A DNA stretch of 64,000 nucleotides from assembly GCA_023411215.1 (NCBI GenBank), contig JAEYOY010000018.1, positions 11,291 to 75,290 on the forward strand, given 5' to 3'. The notes beneath the pieces were generated by a model. The model did not search any database and had not been told where the DNA came from. It saw only the letters and a list, made by a program, of their open reading frames with translations. The DNA is from Bacillota bacterium (GTDB lineage Bacteria; Bacillota; Clostridia; Lachnospirales; Lachnospiraceae). Shown here one piece after another: positions 1 through 8,735 of the stretch. The translations under genes and the position numbers were made by a program. Position 1 is the first letter of the stretch. Each line of letters opens with the position of its first letter.

Positions 1-380
1 ATACGCTCGTCTGCCTGAAAGATGGAGGCTTTCATTCGGGGTATCACACCCGCAGGATAGCCGAAGCCCGTTGCATCTATATCATGCTGTTGTGTGTCTG
101 TAGAAAGTACGATATCCGCAATATTGATCTCATTTCTCAGGGAACCTGCAACACCGGTATTGATCACTGCATCAGCATGAAAAATGTCAACCAATATCTG
201 AGTACATATGGCCGCATTTACCTTACCGATTCCGCAGCGCACCACAACTACCTCATGGCCCTGTAGTGTGCCCTCATAAAATTCTATAGAGGCAATGGTC
301 CGTACCTGAACCCCTATCATCTGGCCCTTCAGAATATGAACTTCTTCGTCCATTGCTCCTATAATTCCTATTTTCTTCAT
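1..380 (-). CDS. mtnN: 5'-methylthioadenosine/S-adenosylhomocysteine nucleosidase (partial)
   Basis: The reading frame starts at 380 on the minus strand and runs off the left edge, so only about 126 N-terminal residues of a roughly 230-residue family are present. The N-terminus MKKIGIIGAMDEEV carries the family Glu that acts as catalytic base, and the later stretch VINTGVAGSL is the conserved nucleoside-phosphorylase-fold glycine loop. The enzyme hydrolyses MTA and SAH to adenine plus the thiopentose in the activated-methyl and quorum-signal (AI-2) pathways, in the cytoplasm. A GGAG ribosome site lies about 8 bases before the ATG. An 8-bp dyad lies just upstream (417-440). Confidence 0.93.
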   Translation of the reverse strand, partial: MKKIGIIGAMDEEVHILKGQMIGVQVRTIASIEFYEGTLQGHEVVVVRCGIGKVNAAICTQILVDIFHADAVINTGVAGSLRNEINIADIVLSTDTQQHDIDATGFGYPAGVIPRMKASIFQADER

Positions 381-416
381 TGTATTTCTCCTATCATTAC
401 ATTCCTTTGCATTAAT

Positions 417-440
417 GTGAAAATACAAAACGATTTTCAC
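417..440. promoter_or_regulatory. dyad upstream of mtnN
   Basis: GTGAAAAT and ATTTTCAC form a perfect 8-bp inverted repeat with an 8-base spacer, 37 bases upstream of the mtnN start. It could be an operator or a small leader hairpin. No promoter boxes could be assigned with confidence. Confidence 0.35.
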
Positions 441-789
441 ACCAATCCTTCATGCTGCCAAGACCGTGAGTCTGGGCTGCAGCACGAAAATGTTGATTAA
501 AAATCAATCCTTTTTCATACTAATACAGATATTGTATCTGATTCAGTGGAAAAACACAATGTCATAATTCTACTTACTTATCTGATAACTACCCTTCCGA
601 TATGCAAAAGGATGCTGTCAGCCTGCCATACCTGCACGATAAAAGTACGATTGTCAAGCTATGATTATAAAAAATTCATTTGCAAATTAGAAAGGTCTGA
701 TATACAATGTATTCGATTATCACTAGCATTACCAAAGTTGTAGCTATTAGAGTCCTTGTTACATATAATTTATTAAACGCTCAATCAGC

Positions 790-813
790 AAAGGTACTTT
801 TAGTATCTTTTTT
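790..813 (+). terminator. orphan intrinsic terminator
   Basis: AAAGGTACT pairs with AGTATCTTT (one G-U) across a 3-base loop and runs into six T. No plus-strand gene lies immediately upstream, so it may end an unannotated small RNA or a decayed gene. Confidence 0.5.
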
Positions 814-901
814 GCCGTGCAGGGAAGTATACTCCATTTCAGAGATGCTTTTTATGCTGGTAATATGATTAGCGAATGAAAGGTTAGGTAAGAATTAAGA
901 T

Positions 902-1147
902 ATGGTATATAAAACATCAGGTGTATGTAGTCGAGAAATCCATTTTGAGGTAGACGAGAAGACCAACACGATAACTACCCTTAATTTTAAAGGAGGCTGC
1001 AACGGTAACACCAGCGGTATCTCCAAGTTGGTCATTGGGATGAAAGTTGATGATGTAATCCGTAAATTAGAAGGTGTGACCTGTGATTTTCGCTCCACCT
1101 CCTGCCCAGATCAATTGGCGAGAGCATTAAAGGAATGGAGGTCTTAA
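902..1147 (+). CDS. TSCPD domain-containing protein
   Basis: This 81-residue protein matches the small stand-alone TSCPD family (TIGR03905 type). It shows the glycine/cysteine-rich core FKGGCNGNTSGISKL and the eponymous TSCPD near the C-terminus, with conserved Cys at CRST-like and CPD positions. Related domains occur at the C-terminus of some B12-dependent ribonucleotide reductases, where the cysteines may bind metal; a function for the stand-alone form is not established. It ends 2 bases before murG, and its last codons contain the murG ribosome site, so the two are very likely co-transcribed and translationally coupled. The ribosome site of this gene itself is weak (GAAAGG, about 20 bases away). 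Confidence 0.85.
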   Translation: MVYKTSGVCSREIHFEVDEKTNTITTLNFKGGCNGNTSGISKLVIGMKVDDVIRKLEGVTCDFRSTSCPDQLARALKEWRS

Positions 1148-1149
1148 GA

Positions 1150-2226
1150 ATGAAACGTATCGTTTTAACCGGAGGAGGAACCGCAGGTCATGTAACCCCT
1201 TGTATCGCTTTGCTTCCACAACTAAAGCAGGAGGGTTATGACATTCAGTATATTGGCTCTTATCAGGGAATCGAACGTAGGCTCATTGAAGAATTCGACA
1301 TACCTTATCATGGCATTGCCTCCGGTAAATTAAGAAGATACCTTGACCCCAAGAACTTTTCCGATCCCATCAAGGTTATAAAGGGTTATCTGGAAGCACG
1401 AAAACTGTTGAAAAACCTAAAACCGGATATTGTCTTTTCCAAGGGCGGTTTTGTAACTGTACCTGTCGTTCTTGCAGCAAAGAGCAACAAGATTCCAGTT
1501 ATTGTTCATGAATCCGATATCACCCCGGGATTAGCCAATAAGCTTGCTCTTCCCTCCGCCTCAAAAATTTGTGTTAATTTTCCTGAGACTTTAAAGTATC
1601 TCCCGGAGGGCAAGGCAGTTCTTACCGGAACGCCCATTCGCAAGGAGCTTTTCTCCGGCAACAAGCTTCGTGGCTTAGATTTCTGCGGTTTTACCGCGAA
1701 TAAGCCTGTAATGCTGATAATCGGCGGCAGCACCGGCTCAAGGGTAATCAATGAGATTATTCGCGGAATGCTTCCGACCCTGCTCCGTGACTACCAAGTG
1801 ATACACCTTTGTGGTAAGGGCAATCTGGATGAACGCCTGAATGATACCGCCGGCTATGTACAATTTGAATATATCCGCGCAGAGCTAAGTGATCTCCTCG
1901 CTGCTTCCGATCTTGTTATCTCAAGAGCAGGAGCCAATGCTATCTGTGAACTGTTAGCTCTCAGAAAGCCCAATATATTAATTCCTCTGTCGGCGAAGGC
2001 CAGTCGCGGAGACCAAATTCTGAATGCAGAATCCTTCGAACGGCAGGGTTACTCTTATCTACTTAAGGAAGAGGACCTCTCGATTGCAAAGCTTCTGGAG
2101 GCAATCGGTACCGTTGCTGAAAAGAAGCAGGACTATATCGATGCCATGAGCAAAAGTGATTTAAACAATTCCATCGATACCATAATTAAATTGATCAAAG
2201 AGACAGAGAAACAATATCACTGCTAG
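1150..2226 (+). CDS. murG: UDP-N-acetylglucosamine--undecaprenyl-PP-MurNAc-pentapeptide GlcNAc transferase
   Basis: MurG converts lipid I to lipid II at the inner face of the membrane. The 358-residue protein has the N-terminal GGGTAGHVTP loop, the PDIVFSKGGFVTVPVV segment and the C-terminal donor-site region LVISRAGANAICELLAL, all hallmarks of the GT28 family at normal family length. I chose the ATG at 1150 because a GGAGG lies 8 bases upstream and the product starts MKRIVLTGGGTAGH; an in-frame ATG at 1135 would add five residues and lacks a ribosome site. It stands apart from a dcw cluster, paired only with the TSCPD gene. Confidence 0.96.
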   Translation: MKRIVLTGGGTAGHVTPCIALLPQLKQEGYDIQYIGSYQGIERRLIEEFDIPYHGIASGKLRRYLDPKNFSDPIKVIKGYLEARKLLKNLKPDIVFSKGGFVTVPVVLAAKSNKIPVIVHESDITPGLANKLALPSASKICVNFPETLKYLPEGKAVLTGTPIRKELFSGNKLRGLDFCGFTANKPVMLIIGGSTGSRVINEIIRGMLPTLLRDYQVIHLCGKGNLDERLNDTAGYVQFEYIRAELSDLLAASDLVISRAGANAICELLALRKPNILIPLSAKASRGDQILNAESFERQGYSYLLKEEDLSIAKLLEAIGTVAEKKQDYIDAMSKSDLNNSIDTIIKLIKETEKQYHC

Positions 2227-2265
2227 CATAATTGAATACCAGCATTCTGATTCATAGAACATAAT

Positions 2266-2310
2266 AAACCCTGCAGACGGTTATCTTGTCGATACCTTGT
2301 TGCAGGGTTT
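2266..2310. terminator. bidirectional terminator hairpin murG / HIT gene
   Basis: AAACCCTGCA and TGCAGGGTTT form a perfect 10-bp stem with a 25-base loop between the convergent murG and HIT genes. It ends in T-rich sequence on both strands. Confidence 0.7.
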
Positions 2311-2319
2311 TCAAGCATC

Positions 2320-2736
2320 TTATTCAATTTTTGCGGCAATTGCAGCTGCTAAGGCGACTGCTTCGCCGTCTTCATATTTACCAGGTAACCAAGTAGTCTT
2401 TACCTGATCCCCATGATACCTGGGTATCAGGTGCATATGAAAGTGAAATATGGTCTGACCTGCTGCCTCTCCATTATTCTGCAACAGATTCATACCATCG
2501 CAGTGGAGCTCTGCTTGAATTGCCTTGGCAATCTTACGAGCAACAGGCAAAGCCTTCACCGCGGTATCCTCATCTAGTTCAAATAGATTAACTGCGTGCC
2601 TTTTTGACAGAATAACAGTATGTCCCTTTGCTGCTGGAGAAATATCCATGATTGCCTTAAAATATTCATCCTCATAAATAACTGCCGAAGGAATCTCTCC
2701 GGCAATAATCTTACAAAAAATACAATTGTCCTGCAT
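2320..2736 (-). CDS. HIT family nucleotide hydrolase
   Basis: A 138-residue Hint-type histidine-triad protein. CIFCKIIAGEIPS at the N-terminus is the usual zinc/cysteine start of bacterial HIT proteins, and HFHMHLIPR near residue 100 is the catalytic H-x-H-x-H triad. Such enzymes hydrolyse adenosine phosphoramidates and similar AMP conjugates in the cytosol; the physiological substrate is unknown. An AGGAGG ribosome site lies 7 bases before the ATG. It is monocistronic and convergent with murG. Confidence 0.95.
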   Translation of the reverse strand: MQDNCIFCKIIAGEIPSAVIYEDEYFKAIMDISPAAKGHTVILSKRHAVNLFELDEDTAVKALPVARKIAKAIQAELHCDGMNLLQNNGEAAGQTIFHFHMHLIPRYHGDQVKTTWLPGKYEDGEAVALAAAIAAKIE

Positions 2737-2860
2737 AAAATACCTCCTATGTCGATTGATGTTCTACTCTTTTCATTGTATTTATTTCCATAATTTGATA
2801 CTATGATAGATAATAAAACTATTTTCACGGTTTATCTTTCATACGAAGGGGGGATATGGA

Positions 2861-3613
2861 ATGTTATCCGATTACAGTAATGACACAATTGCCGGCATGG
2901 TTAAAAATAATCCTGAATTAGAGGCTCTCATTCAATCGATTACAACCGCTAATAAGAAAACCACATCGATGTTCGTGCATGAGCTTCGCAATCCTTTAGC
3001 CTTACTGAAAGGCACCATACAATATATCGAAATGAAACAGCCCGAGGTAAAGAATTATAAATACTGGGATCAGGTACAGGAACTGATTAATGATATGGAG
3101 CGCATCATGCAGGATGCTTCCCTGCTTAATAATTCGAATCAGCTTACTAAGGAGGATACAAACTTAATCTCCTTAATGGAAAATATCATCGGTAGCTTTA
3201 TGCCACAGGCAATTTCCAAGGAAATTGACCTTACCCTTACCGTAGTCCCTGACAGCAAAGCTGCTTTTATGAACTATCACTGTGACGGTGGTAAGCTGAA
3301 GCAGGTATTTATCAATATAATAAAGAATGCCTTTGAGGCAACACAACCTGGCGACTTTATCCATATAGATCTGACACTGCTTCCGGGATCCGCCTCTTCC
3401 CCCTCCAAGCTTTCTATCGCTATAAGCAATAATGGTCATCCCATTCCTGAGGCGGCTCTTGAGTGCATCTTCCAACCTTTTGTTACCTTTAAAAAGAACG
3501 GAACCGGAGTAGGGCTTGCTTTGGCCAGAAAAGTGATCGATCTGCATTATGGAAGCATCACTGTCGTATCTGATGAAGGTTGTACCAACTTTACGATTTT
3601 ACTTCCGCAATAA
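2861..3613 (+). CDS. soluble sensor histidine kinase
   Basis: A 250-residue cytosolic kinase with no membrane segment. The H-box is FVHELRNPLALLKG (phospho-acceptor His about residue 40), followed by a dimerisation helix, an N-box IKNAFEAT, and an ATP-lid G-box GTGVGLALARKVI near the C-terminus. The 35 residues before the H-box hold no recognisable sensor domain. No response regulator is adjacent, so it is an orphan kinase; compact orphan kinases in spore formers often feed Spo0A, but that link is only inference here. A GGGGGG ribosome site precedes the ATG. Confidence 0.9.
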   Translation: MLSDYSNDTIAGMVKNNPELEALIQSITTANKKTTSMFVHELRNPLALLKGTIQYIEMKQPEVKNYKYWDQVQELINDMERIMQDASLLNNSNQLTKEDTNLISLMENIIGSFMPQAISKEIDLTLTVVPDSKAAFMNYHCDGGKLKQVFINIIKNAFEATQPGDFIHIDLTLLPGSASSPSKLSIAISNNGHPIPEAALECIFQPFVTFKKNGTGVGLALARKVIDLHYGSITVVSDEGCTNFTILLPQ

Positions 3614-3674
3614 TCAATCCCTTACTCGGAATACATACCTTCCCTTTGTAAATCACCTTTTATTTTCACACTGA

Positions 3675-4679
3675 TTACGATAGAATGTTAAACTGAAAAA
3701 CCTGGTCAAAGGAACGAAGGGTCTTAAAATTGCCCTTAGCCGTCAAATCACCGGACATAAATGCCCCCTGGAAGGTGATCCTGCCCAATACCAATTTGTT
3801 CATTACTGTATGCGTCGTCTTTGCAACTACATCGGCATCCGGCTTCTCACCGTAATAACATTTGAGACGTTTATTATCAATCTCCACCACAAGATTCTTC
3901 TTCTTATCGGAAATCTGTATGGAATAGGAGGCAACAAAATCATCCAAAGGATGGAAGTTATCCTTTAAATTCTTAATAAATTCCTGGCCGCCTTCTCCGT
4001 CTCCTCCTGTATCCAGCATTTCCTTAAATAACTGGGTTAGCTCCTCAATATCCTCTTTCTGCTTCTTCACATAAGAATCATCGGAGACATAAACCGATAG
4101 CTGCTCGCTCTCCTGGGGCGTGAGCGTAATCGAGCTACTGCGAAGGACATTCTGCTTAATAGCCGCATTACTGGTGGGAAGCGTCTTCGTCTTTTGGTGA
4201 ATGGTACGGTAGAAGACCTCCGCTTTCTTTTCAATAATATCTAAATAATCCTTATTTGTCTCAAAGTCTACATGATCCTCCACATAGGCTCCCAGACCAC
4301 TGACCGGAAGTCCTCCCAAGGTCTCCCAAGCCTTTATCATGTAAAGCTCCGCATCTCTCTCTCCATAGGTATTCGCTATGGCTACTGGAAGCATATAAAG
4401 CTTACTGATCTTATCCTTATCTGCGTAAAGCCAGCAGGCATCCAGAAACTGCTGCATCAGACCACCGATTCCGAACCACTCCACGGTAGTTGCCAGAATT
4501 ACACCATCCGCTTCCTTTAAGGTCTTAGGAAGCATTGATATTGCATTCTTCTCCTCATAAAGGTTGTACCTGGTAACCTGTACCCGGAGTTCCTCCAATA
4601 CTGTAGTCAGCTTACTCATTACATAGAGCGTCGGATCTTCAATTAATCCTCTCCCTCCGTAATAGATATTAATTTTCAT
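3675..4679 (-). CDS. flavodoxin-fold NAD(P)H oxidoreductase fused to SCP2 domain
   Basis: Residues 1 to about 165 form an NADPH-dependent FMN reductase/flavodoxin-like domain: MKINIYYGGRG start, ADGVILATTVEWFGIGGLMQQFLD as the flavin-loop region. A charged linker (about 190-235) leads to a C-terminal SCP2 sterol-carrier-like domain of about 100 residues with FMSGDLTAKGNFKTLRSF. The second domain normally binds hydrophobic ligands, so the protein may present a lipid-like substrate to the flavin domain; that is inference. A GGAGGAGAGG ribosome site precedes the ATG. It is monocistronic and convergent with the histidine kinase. Confidence 0.85.
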   Translation of the reverse strand: MKINIYYGGRGLIEDPTLYVMSKLTTVLEELRVQVTRYNLYEEKNAISMLPKTLKEADGVILATTVEWFGIGGLMQQFLDACWLYADKDKISKLYMLPVAIANTYGERDAELYMIKAWETLGGLPVSGLGAYVEDHVDFETNKDYLDIIEKKAEVFYRTIHQKTKTLPTSNAAIKQNVLRSSSITLTPQESEQLSVYVSDDSYVKKQKEDIEELTQLFKEMLDTGGDGEGGQEFIKNLKDNFHPLDDFVASYSIQISDKKKNLVVEIDNKRLKCYYGEKPDADVVAKTTHTVMNKLVLGRITFQGAFMSGDLTAKGNFKTLRSFDQVFQFNILS

Positions 4680-4790
4680 GCAATAACCTCTCCTCCTGCA
4701 ATAGATATGAAACTATTCGCCGAACTTCTTCCCTGCTGCTATGATAAGCAGCCTCTCATTATTCTATAGTGCAATCGATATTCACAGCAT

Positions 4791-5939
4791 CTATACTCCT
4801 ATTTCTTGCGATTGTTGATCGATCCTCGTTCTTTTATTGGAGCGGCGATATACGAGAGCCGCTAATAATATACCCGCCAAAAAGCCTCCGACATGGGCTG
4901 CCATATCGATCTGTGTATTAACAATGCCTCCATAGAGACTGAAGATAGCGAACAGCACCATCTGCCTTGTACTGATATCTTCCAATCGTCCACGGTTAAT
5001 TGCTACGATAAACAACATGGCACCCACTACACCAAAGATGGCACCGGAGGCACCGATGGAGAACGTTGATTTCCCAATCAGATACTGACCGTTTTCCTTC
5101 CACATATTATAACTGATGGAGGTTATCCCTGCAATAATGCCCGTGCCAAAATAAAGGAAGAGATATTTTACCTTACCGACCGCCCGTTCTAATTTATCAC
5201 CAACGAATAACAATACCAGCATATTATTGAAGAGATGTTCAAAATCCGAATGCATAAACATCGAGGTAAGCACCCGGTAATATTCCTTCTCTGTAAACAC
5301 ATAATACCAGGACAATGCACCCTTCCCAAGCATCCTACCCTCACCGCCAAAGAGTGGAGTATAGTGAAGAATAAGGAAGGCAATCACATTAATAACTATA
5401 ATAGTAGTATTGATTAACGTAAATACCTTAAATCCTGACCGAACACGGGTAGCCCTTTTTGGATATGGATTGTATCCTACATCAGAGGTTGAATTATCAT
5501 ACATTGGCTTCTGACTAAATGCTCTCTGACGTTCTTCCTCCACCAGTGCTTCCTCAAGCTGATCGCGTATCGTAATAAATTCATTGGTACCCGTCTCATA
5601 TATGATTAATCGGCTGGTCGTAAGATCTATGATCCAATGCTGATCCTCCTGGTTATCCGTGCAAAGGTGCTTCACCCTGTCCACTTCAGTGGTCAATATC
5701 AAGCTAAGTAATCGAATTCGATTAGGATATGGCTCCCTGTGAAAATTATTCTTAATCTGCTCCAGAATGTGCGTGTATTGCTCCTTACCAAGATCTGTAC
5801 CTGTCAACGTTTTGAAGACGGAAACTACGGTAAGCTCCATATCCTCGATAAGATAGAACAAGTATATTCCCGCTGTATTTGAGTTGATTCTTCGATACCC
5901 CAGATTCATTAAGGTATATTCCAGTCTCTCTTCTATCAT
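4791..5939 (-). CDS. rhomboid family intramembrane serine protease
   Basis: 382 residues. About 185 cytosolic N-terminal residues of unknown fold precede a six- or seven-helix rhomboid domain. The catalytic serine lies in FSIGASGAIFGVVGAML and the catalytic histidine in AAHVGGFLAGILL; the HSDFEHLFNNMLVL segment of helix 2 is also typical. Rhomboids cleave transmembrane substrates within the bilayer. An AAAGGAT ribosome site precedes the ATG. The long soluble N-terminus resembles that of Bacillus GluP-type rhomboids, though no TPR repeats are visible. Confidence 0.93.
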   Translation of the reverse strand: MIEERLEYTLMNLGYRRINSNTAGIYLFYLIEDMELTVVSVFKTLTGTDLGKEQYTHILEQIKNNFHREPYPNRIRLLSLILTTEVDRVKHLCTDNQEDQHWIIDLTTSRLIIYETGTNEFITIRDQLEEALVEEERQRAFSQKPMYDNSTSDVGYNPYPKRATRVRSGFKVFTLINTTIIVINVIAFLILHYTPLFGGEGRMLGKGALSWYYVFTEKEYYRVLTSMFMHSDFEHLFNNMLVLLFVGDKLERAVGKVKYLFLYFGTGIIAGITSISYNMWKENGQYLIGKSTFSIGASGAIFGVVGAMLFIVAINRGRLEDISTRQMVLFAIFSLYGGIVNTQIDMAAHVGGFLAGILLAALVYRRSNKRTRIDQQSQEIGV

Positions 5940-6022
5940 TTCTTCATCCTTTTTCTATGATAAGTGTTCGTTTCAACACCCTTTGTATAGCCATATACTT
6001 GTGAGAATTCAACTCTATTTTG

Positions 6023-7519
6023 CTATACCTGTTCCTCCCAAGCGAAGGAACGCTTTACAGCCTTCTTCCAGCCTGCAATTAGTCTGTTTCTCTTCTCCTC
6101 ATCCATGTCCGGCTGAAAGGTCTCGGCCAATGCCCAATTTGCTTTAATCTCCTCCTGATCCTTCCAGAAGCCGACGGCAAGACCGGCAAGATAAGCCGCA
6201 CCAAGTGCCGTGGTCTCAATACATTCCGGCTTGTGAACCTCGGTATTCAAAATATCTGCCTGGAATTGCATCAGGAATCGATTGGCACATGCACCACCGT
6301 CTACCTTTAATGATTTCAGGGTCAACATAGAATCACTTTCCATCGCCTTAAGTACATCCTGCGTCTGGTAAGCGATTGCTTCTAAGGTTGCCCGGATAAT
6401 ATGGTCCTTATTGCAGCCGCGGGTGATCCCTACAATAGCACCTCTTGCGTACTGATCCCAGTATGGTGCTCCGAGTCCGGTAAAGGAAGGAACTACATAG
6501 ACACCGTTGGAGTCAGGTACTTGTAGTGCACATTTCTCGCTCTCAGCTGCAGAGCGTATTAGCTGTAGCTCATCCCTTAACCACTGGATAGCGGCACCTG
6601 CTACAAATACGCTTCCCTCTAATGCATAATTAACCTCAGAACCGGTGGATGCAGCAATGGTGGTAATCAGTCCATGCTGAGACATAATCGCTTCCGTACC
6701 CGTATTCATAAGTAAGAAGCAACCAGTTCCATAAGTGTTCTTCACCTCACCCCGACCAAAGCAGCACTGACCAAAAAGTGCAGCCTGCTGGTCACCTGCT
6801 GCCCCTGCAATCGCGATCGCATCACCGAATAAGGAGCGGTCAGAATAGCCATATATACTGCTGGAGGGCTTAACCTCCGGAAGCATCTGCACCGGAATAT
6901 CAAGTTCAGCCAGTATTTTCTCATCCCAGGTCAACTTTTTAATATCATAAAGCATGGTCCGGGATGCATTTGTATAATCCGTGACGAAGGTTTTCCCTTT
7001 CGTCAGGTTCCATATAATCCAGGTATCAACAGTACCAAACAGGAGCTCACCGGCTTTCGCCTGCTCCCTAGCACCCTCAACATGGTCGAGAATCCATTTA
7101 ATCTTGGTTCCGGAGAAGTATGCATCCGGGATTAATCCCGTCTTCTCCTTAATATAGGATTCATAGCCCTTCACCTTCAGCTCTTCTACCATATCCGAGG
7201 TTCTGCGGCACTGCCATACAATCGCATTATACACCGGCTGTCCGGTCAACTTGTTCCATACAATCGTCGTCTCTCGCTGGTTCGTAATGCCGATGGATGC
7301 GATCTCATTCGCATTAATACCAAGCTTTGCCATCGCCTCCGTTGCTACAGAAACTAAAGAGGACCAGATCTCCATCGGATCATGCTCCACCCAGCCGGGC
7401 TTCGGATAAATCTGCGTAAATTCTTTTTGTGCGACGCTCTTCATTTTCCCCTTTTTATCAAAAATAATACATCTTGAACTTGTCGTACCTTGATCAAGCG
7501 CCATAATATATTGTTTCAT
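6023..7519 (-). CDS. glpK: glycerol kinase
   Basis: FGGY-family kinase, 498 residues, the usual length. The N-terminus YIMALDQGTTSSRCIIFD is the phosphate-binding motif and WVEHDPMEIW follows; the C-terminal LKVDGGACANRFLMQFQADIL is the second FGGY signature. It phosphorylates glycerol to glycerol-3-phosphate. The start at 7519 is preferred because GGAGG lies 7 bases upstream and the product then begins MKQYIMALDQ; an upstream in-frame start would add six residues. No facilitator or G3P dehydrogenase gene is adjacent. Confidence 0.97.
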   Translation of the reverse strand: MKQYIMALDQGTTSSRCIIFDKKGKMKSVAQKEFTQIYPKPGWVEHDPMEIWSSLVSVATEAMAKLGINANEIASIGITNQRETTIVWNKLTGQPVYNAIVWQCRRTSDMVEELKVKGYESYIKEKTGLIPDAYFSGTKIKWILDHVEGAREQAKAGELLFGTVDTWIIWNLTKGKTFVTDYTNASRTMLYDIKKLTWDEKILAELDIPVQMLPEVKPSSSIYGYSDRSLFGDAIAIAGAAGDQQAALFGQCCFGRGEVKNTYGTGCFLLMNTGTEAIMSQHGLITTIAASTGSEVNYALEGSVFVAGAAIQWLRDELQLIRSAAESEKCALQVPDSNGVYVVPSFTGLGAPYWDQYARGAIVGITRGCNKDHIIRATLEAIAYQTQDVLKAMESDSMLTLKSLKVDGGACANRFLMQFQADILNTEVHKPECIETTALGAAYLAGLAVGFWKDQEEIKANWALAETFQPDMDEEKRNRLIAGWKKAVKRSFAWEEQV

Positions 7520-7623
7520 CTCATACCTCCAACACAATTTTAGTTATCCCCATAGCAAGTCCATTTTTAGCGGACTATTTATCATTCGTTCCTCTGAGAC
7601 AAGCAGAGTTCTATGTAATCAAA

Positions 7624-7887
7624 TTAATTATCTAGAGCTGACATTACGATTACAACGATTGCACCGATTGCAAGGATAATATCTAATATCAGCAAAACCC
7701 AATAAAATATCTGCTCGCCAATCTTATCATTTATCTTAGCTTTAAGCTTTAGTATGGTATTCACGATTAAGACTGCTGCAAACAGTAAAAGAACTATACC
7801 CTTGACAGCAGCACTACCCACGAAGTTCGCGATCACAAGAAAAGTCACTAATATAATCGCATGCATTACATCGTATCGTCTCTTCAT
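7624..7887 (-). CDS. small hypothetical membrane protein
   Basis: 87 residues with about three hydrophobic segments (roughly 8-22, 29-44 and 60-83) separated by short basic loops. It is not recognised as a named family. A strong AGGAGG ribosome site lies 7 bases before the ATG, which supports real expression. It sits between glpK and the tandem repeat at 7901-8088. Confidence 0.7.
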   Translation of the reverse strand: MKRRYDVMHAIILVTFLVIANFVGSAAVKGIVLLLFAAVLIVNTILKLKAKINDKIGEQIFYWVLLILDIILAIGAIVVIVMSALDN

Positions 7888-7900
7888 TTAATACCTCCTA

Positions 7901-8088
7901 TCATGATAATAAAGAAAGCGTAGTGAGCATATTACAAGCTTGCTTGTAAGTATGCGATCGGAGCTGGTGATCATGAACACGCTTTATGTTCATGATATAA
8001 AGAAAGCGTAGTGAGCATATTACAAGCTTGCTTGTAAGTATGCGATCGGAGCTGATGATCATGAACACGCTTTTGTTCATGATATAAC
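7901..8088. repeat. two tandem copies of an 88-bp hairpin-rich repeat
   Basis: The second copy begins 88 bp after the first and is nearly identical. Each contains AAAGCGT...ACGCTTT, a hairpin GCATA/TATGC with TTACAAGC/GCTTGTAA nested inside, and a terminal hairpin ATCATGAAC/GTTCATGAT. TTCATGATATAA marks each unit end. A diverged part-copy lies at 42643-42695. An open frame reading through the repeat on the minus strand (7901-8095) simply encodes the repeat twice and is not called. Confidence 0.9.
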
Positions 8089-8248
8089 CTCTCATAATTA
8101 CACTTTTATTGTACCCTTTTGTTCCAATATTTACAAGGCTTTTTACGTCAGACCTCCTGATTATCCCTGAAGCTAATAGGGGGTTCTTGCATGTCGCAAC
8201 ACATTGATTTAGATAGAATTTTTCTTATTCCTGAAGCTACGAAGTCTC

Positions 8249-8662
8249 TTACTGATTCTTGCCTTTTTTTGATAAGACAATCTGAACTATAGCTCCAATA
8301 ACAACAGATATGAGAATTATACCAATCCAGATTTCAAATCCCGGATGATGTCGTAATCTCCAAATATCCTCCGCTTTCATACCCTCAACAAGCTTCGACT
8401 CATTCGTTTTCTTTACCGCGTTTCCAAGATAGTTCCCGATAAAGATGCCACTTACAATGCCTACTGTCATAAACGCCGAAGCAATTCGTTTGTTAAAAAA
8501 AAGCAGTAATAGGGCCGCCGAGCATAAAGCTAAATAGAACTTCCAGTTATGTGCAATCCATCCAAACAGGTACTCATCCTTCGTAACTGTAAAGGCCAGC
8601 AATGCAACTACTGCTAAAATAATGCCCTCGATAACTCCATACATATATTTCGTTTGTTTCAT
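8249..8662 (-). CDS. hypothetical membrane protein
   Basis: 137 residues with hydrophobic segments at about 9-25, 40-57, 60-80 and 112-132, and a polar loop between. No family recognised. A GGAGGTG ribosome site precedes the ATG. It lies directly downstream of the BlaI-type repressor gene on the same strand with a 73-bp gap, so it may share its transcript and could be a target or partner of that regulator. Confidence 0.75.
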   Translation of the reverse strand: MKQTKYMYGVIEGIILAVVALLAFTVTKDEYLFGWIAHNWKFYLALCSAALLLLFFNKRIASAFMTVGIVSGIFIGNYLGNAVKKTNESKLVEGMKAEDIWRLRHHPGFEIWIGIILISVVIGAIVQIVLSKKGKNQ

Positions 8663-8735
8663 AATACACCTCCTGAATATGCAATTTTGCTAATTGCTTT
8701 ATGGCTGTATTTTTTCATAAACAATTCACTCAATA

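Larger units (their letters stand above)
381..901. other. 520-bp region without a convincing gene
   Basis: Between mtnN (leftward) and the TSCPD gene (rightward). It holds the dyad at 417-440 and a rightward terminator-like hairpin at 790-813. One open frame at 546-743 has a GTG start, no ribosome site and no recognisable motif, so it is not called. A TATAAT box lies at about 763 but no matching -35 box was seen. Confidence 0.5.

Noticed and set aside
546..743. 65-codon plus-strand open frame
   Set aside because: GTG start without ribosome site, no recognisable motif, unusual composition; likely chance.
7901..8095. 64-codon minus-strand open frame
   Set aside because: It simply reads through the tandem repeat and encodes the same peptide pattern twice; repeat structure explains it.
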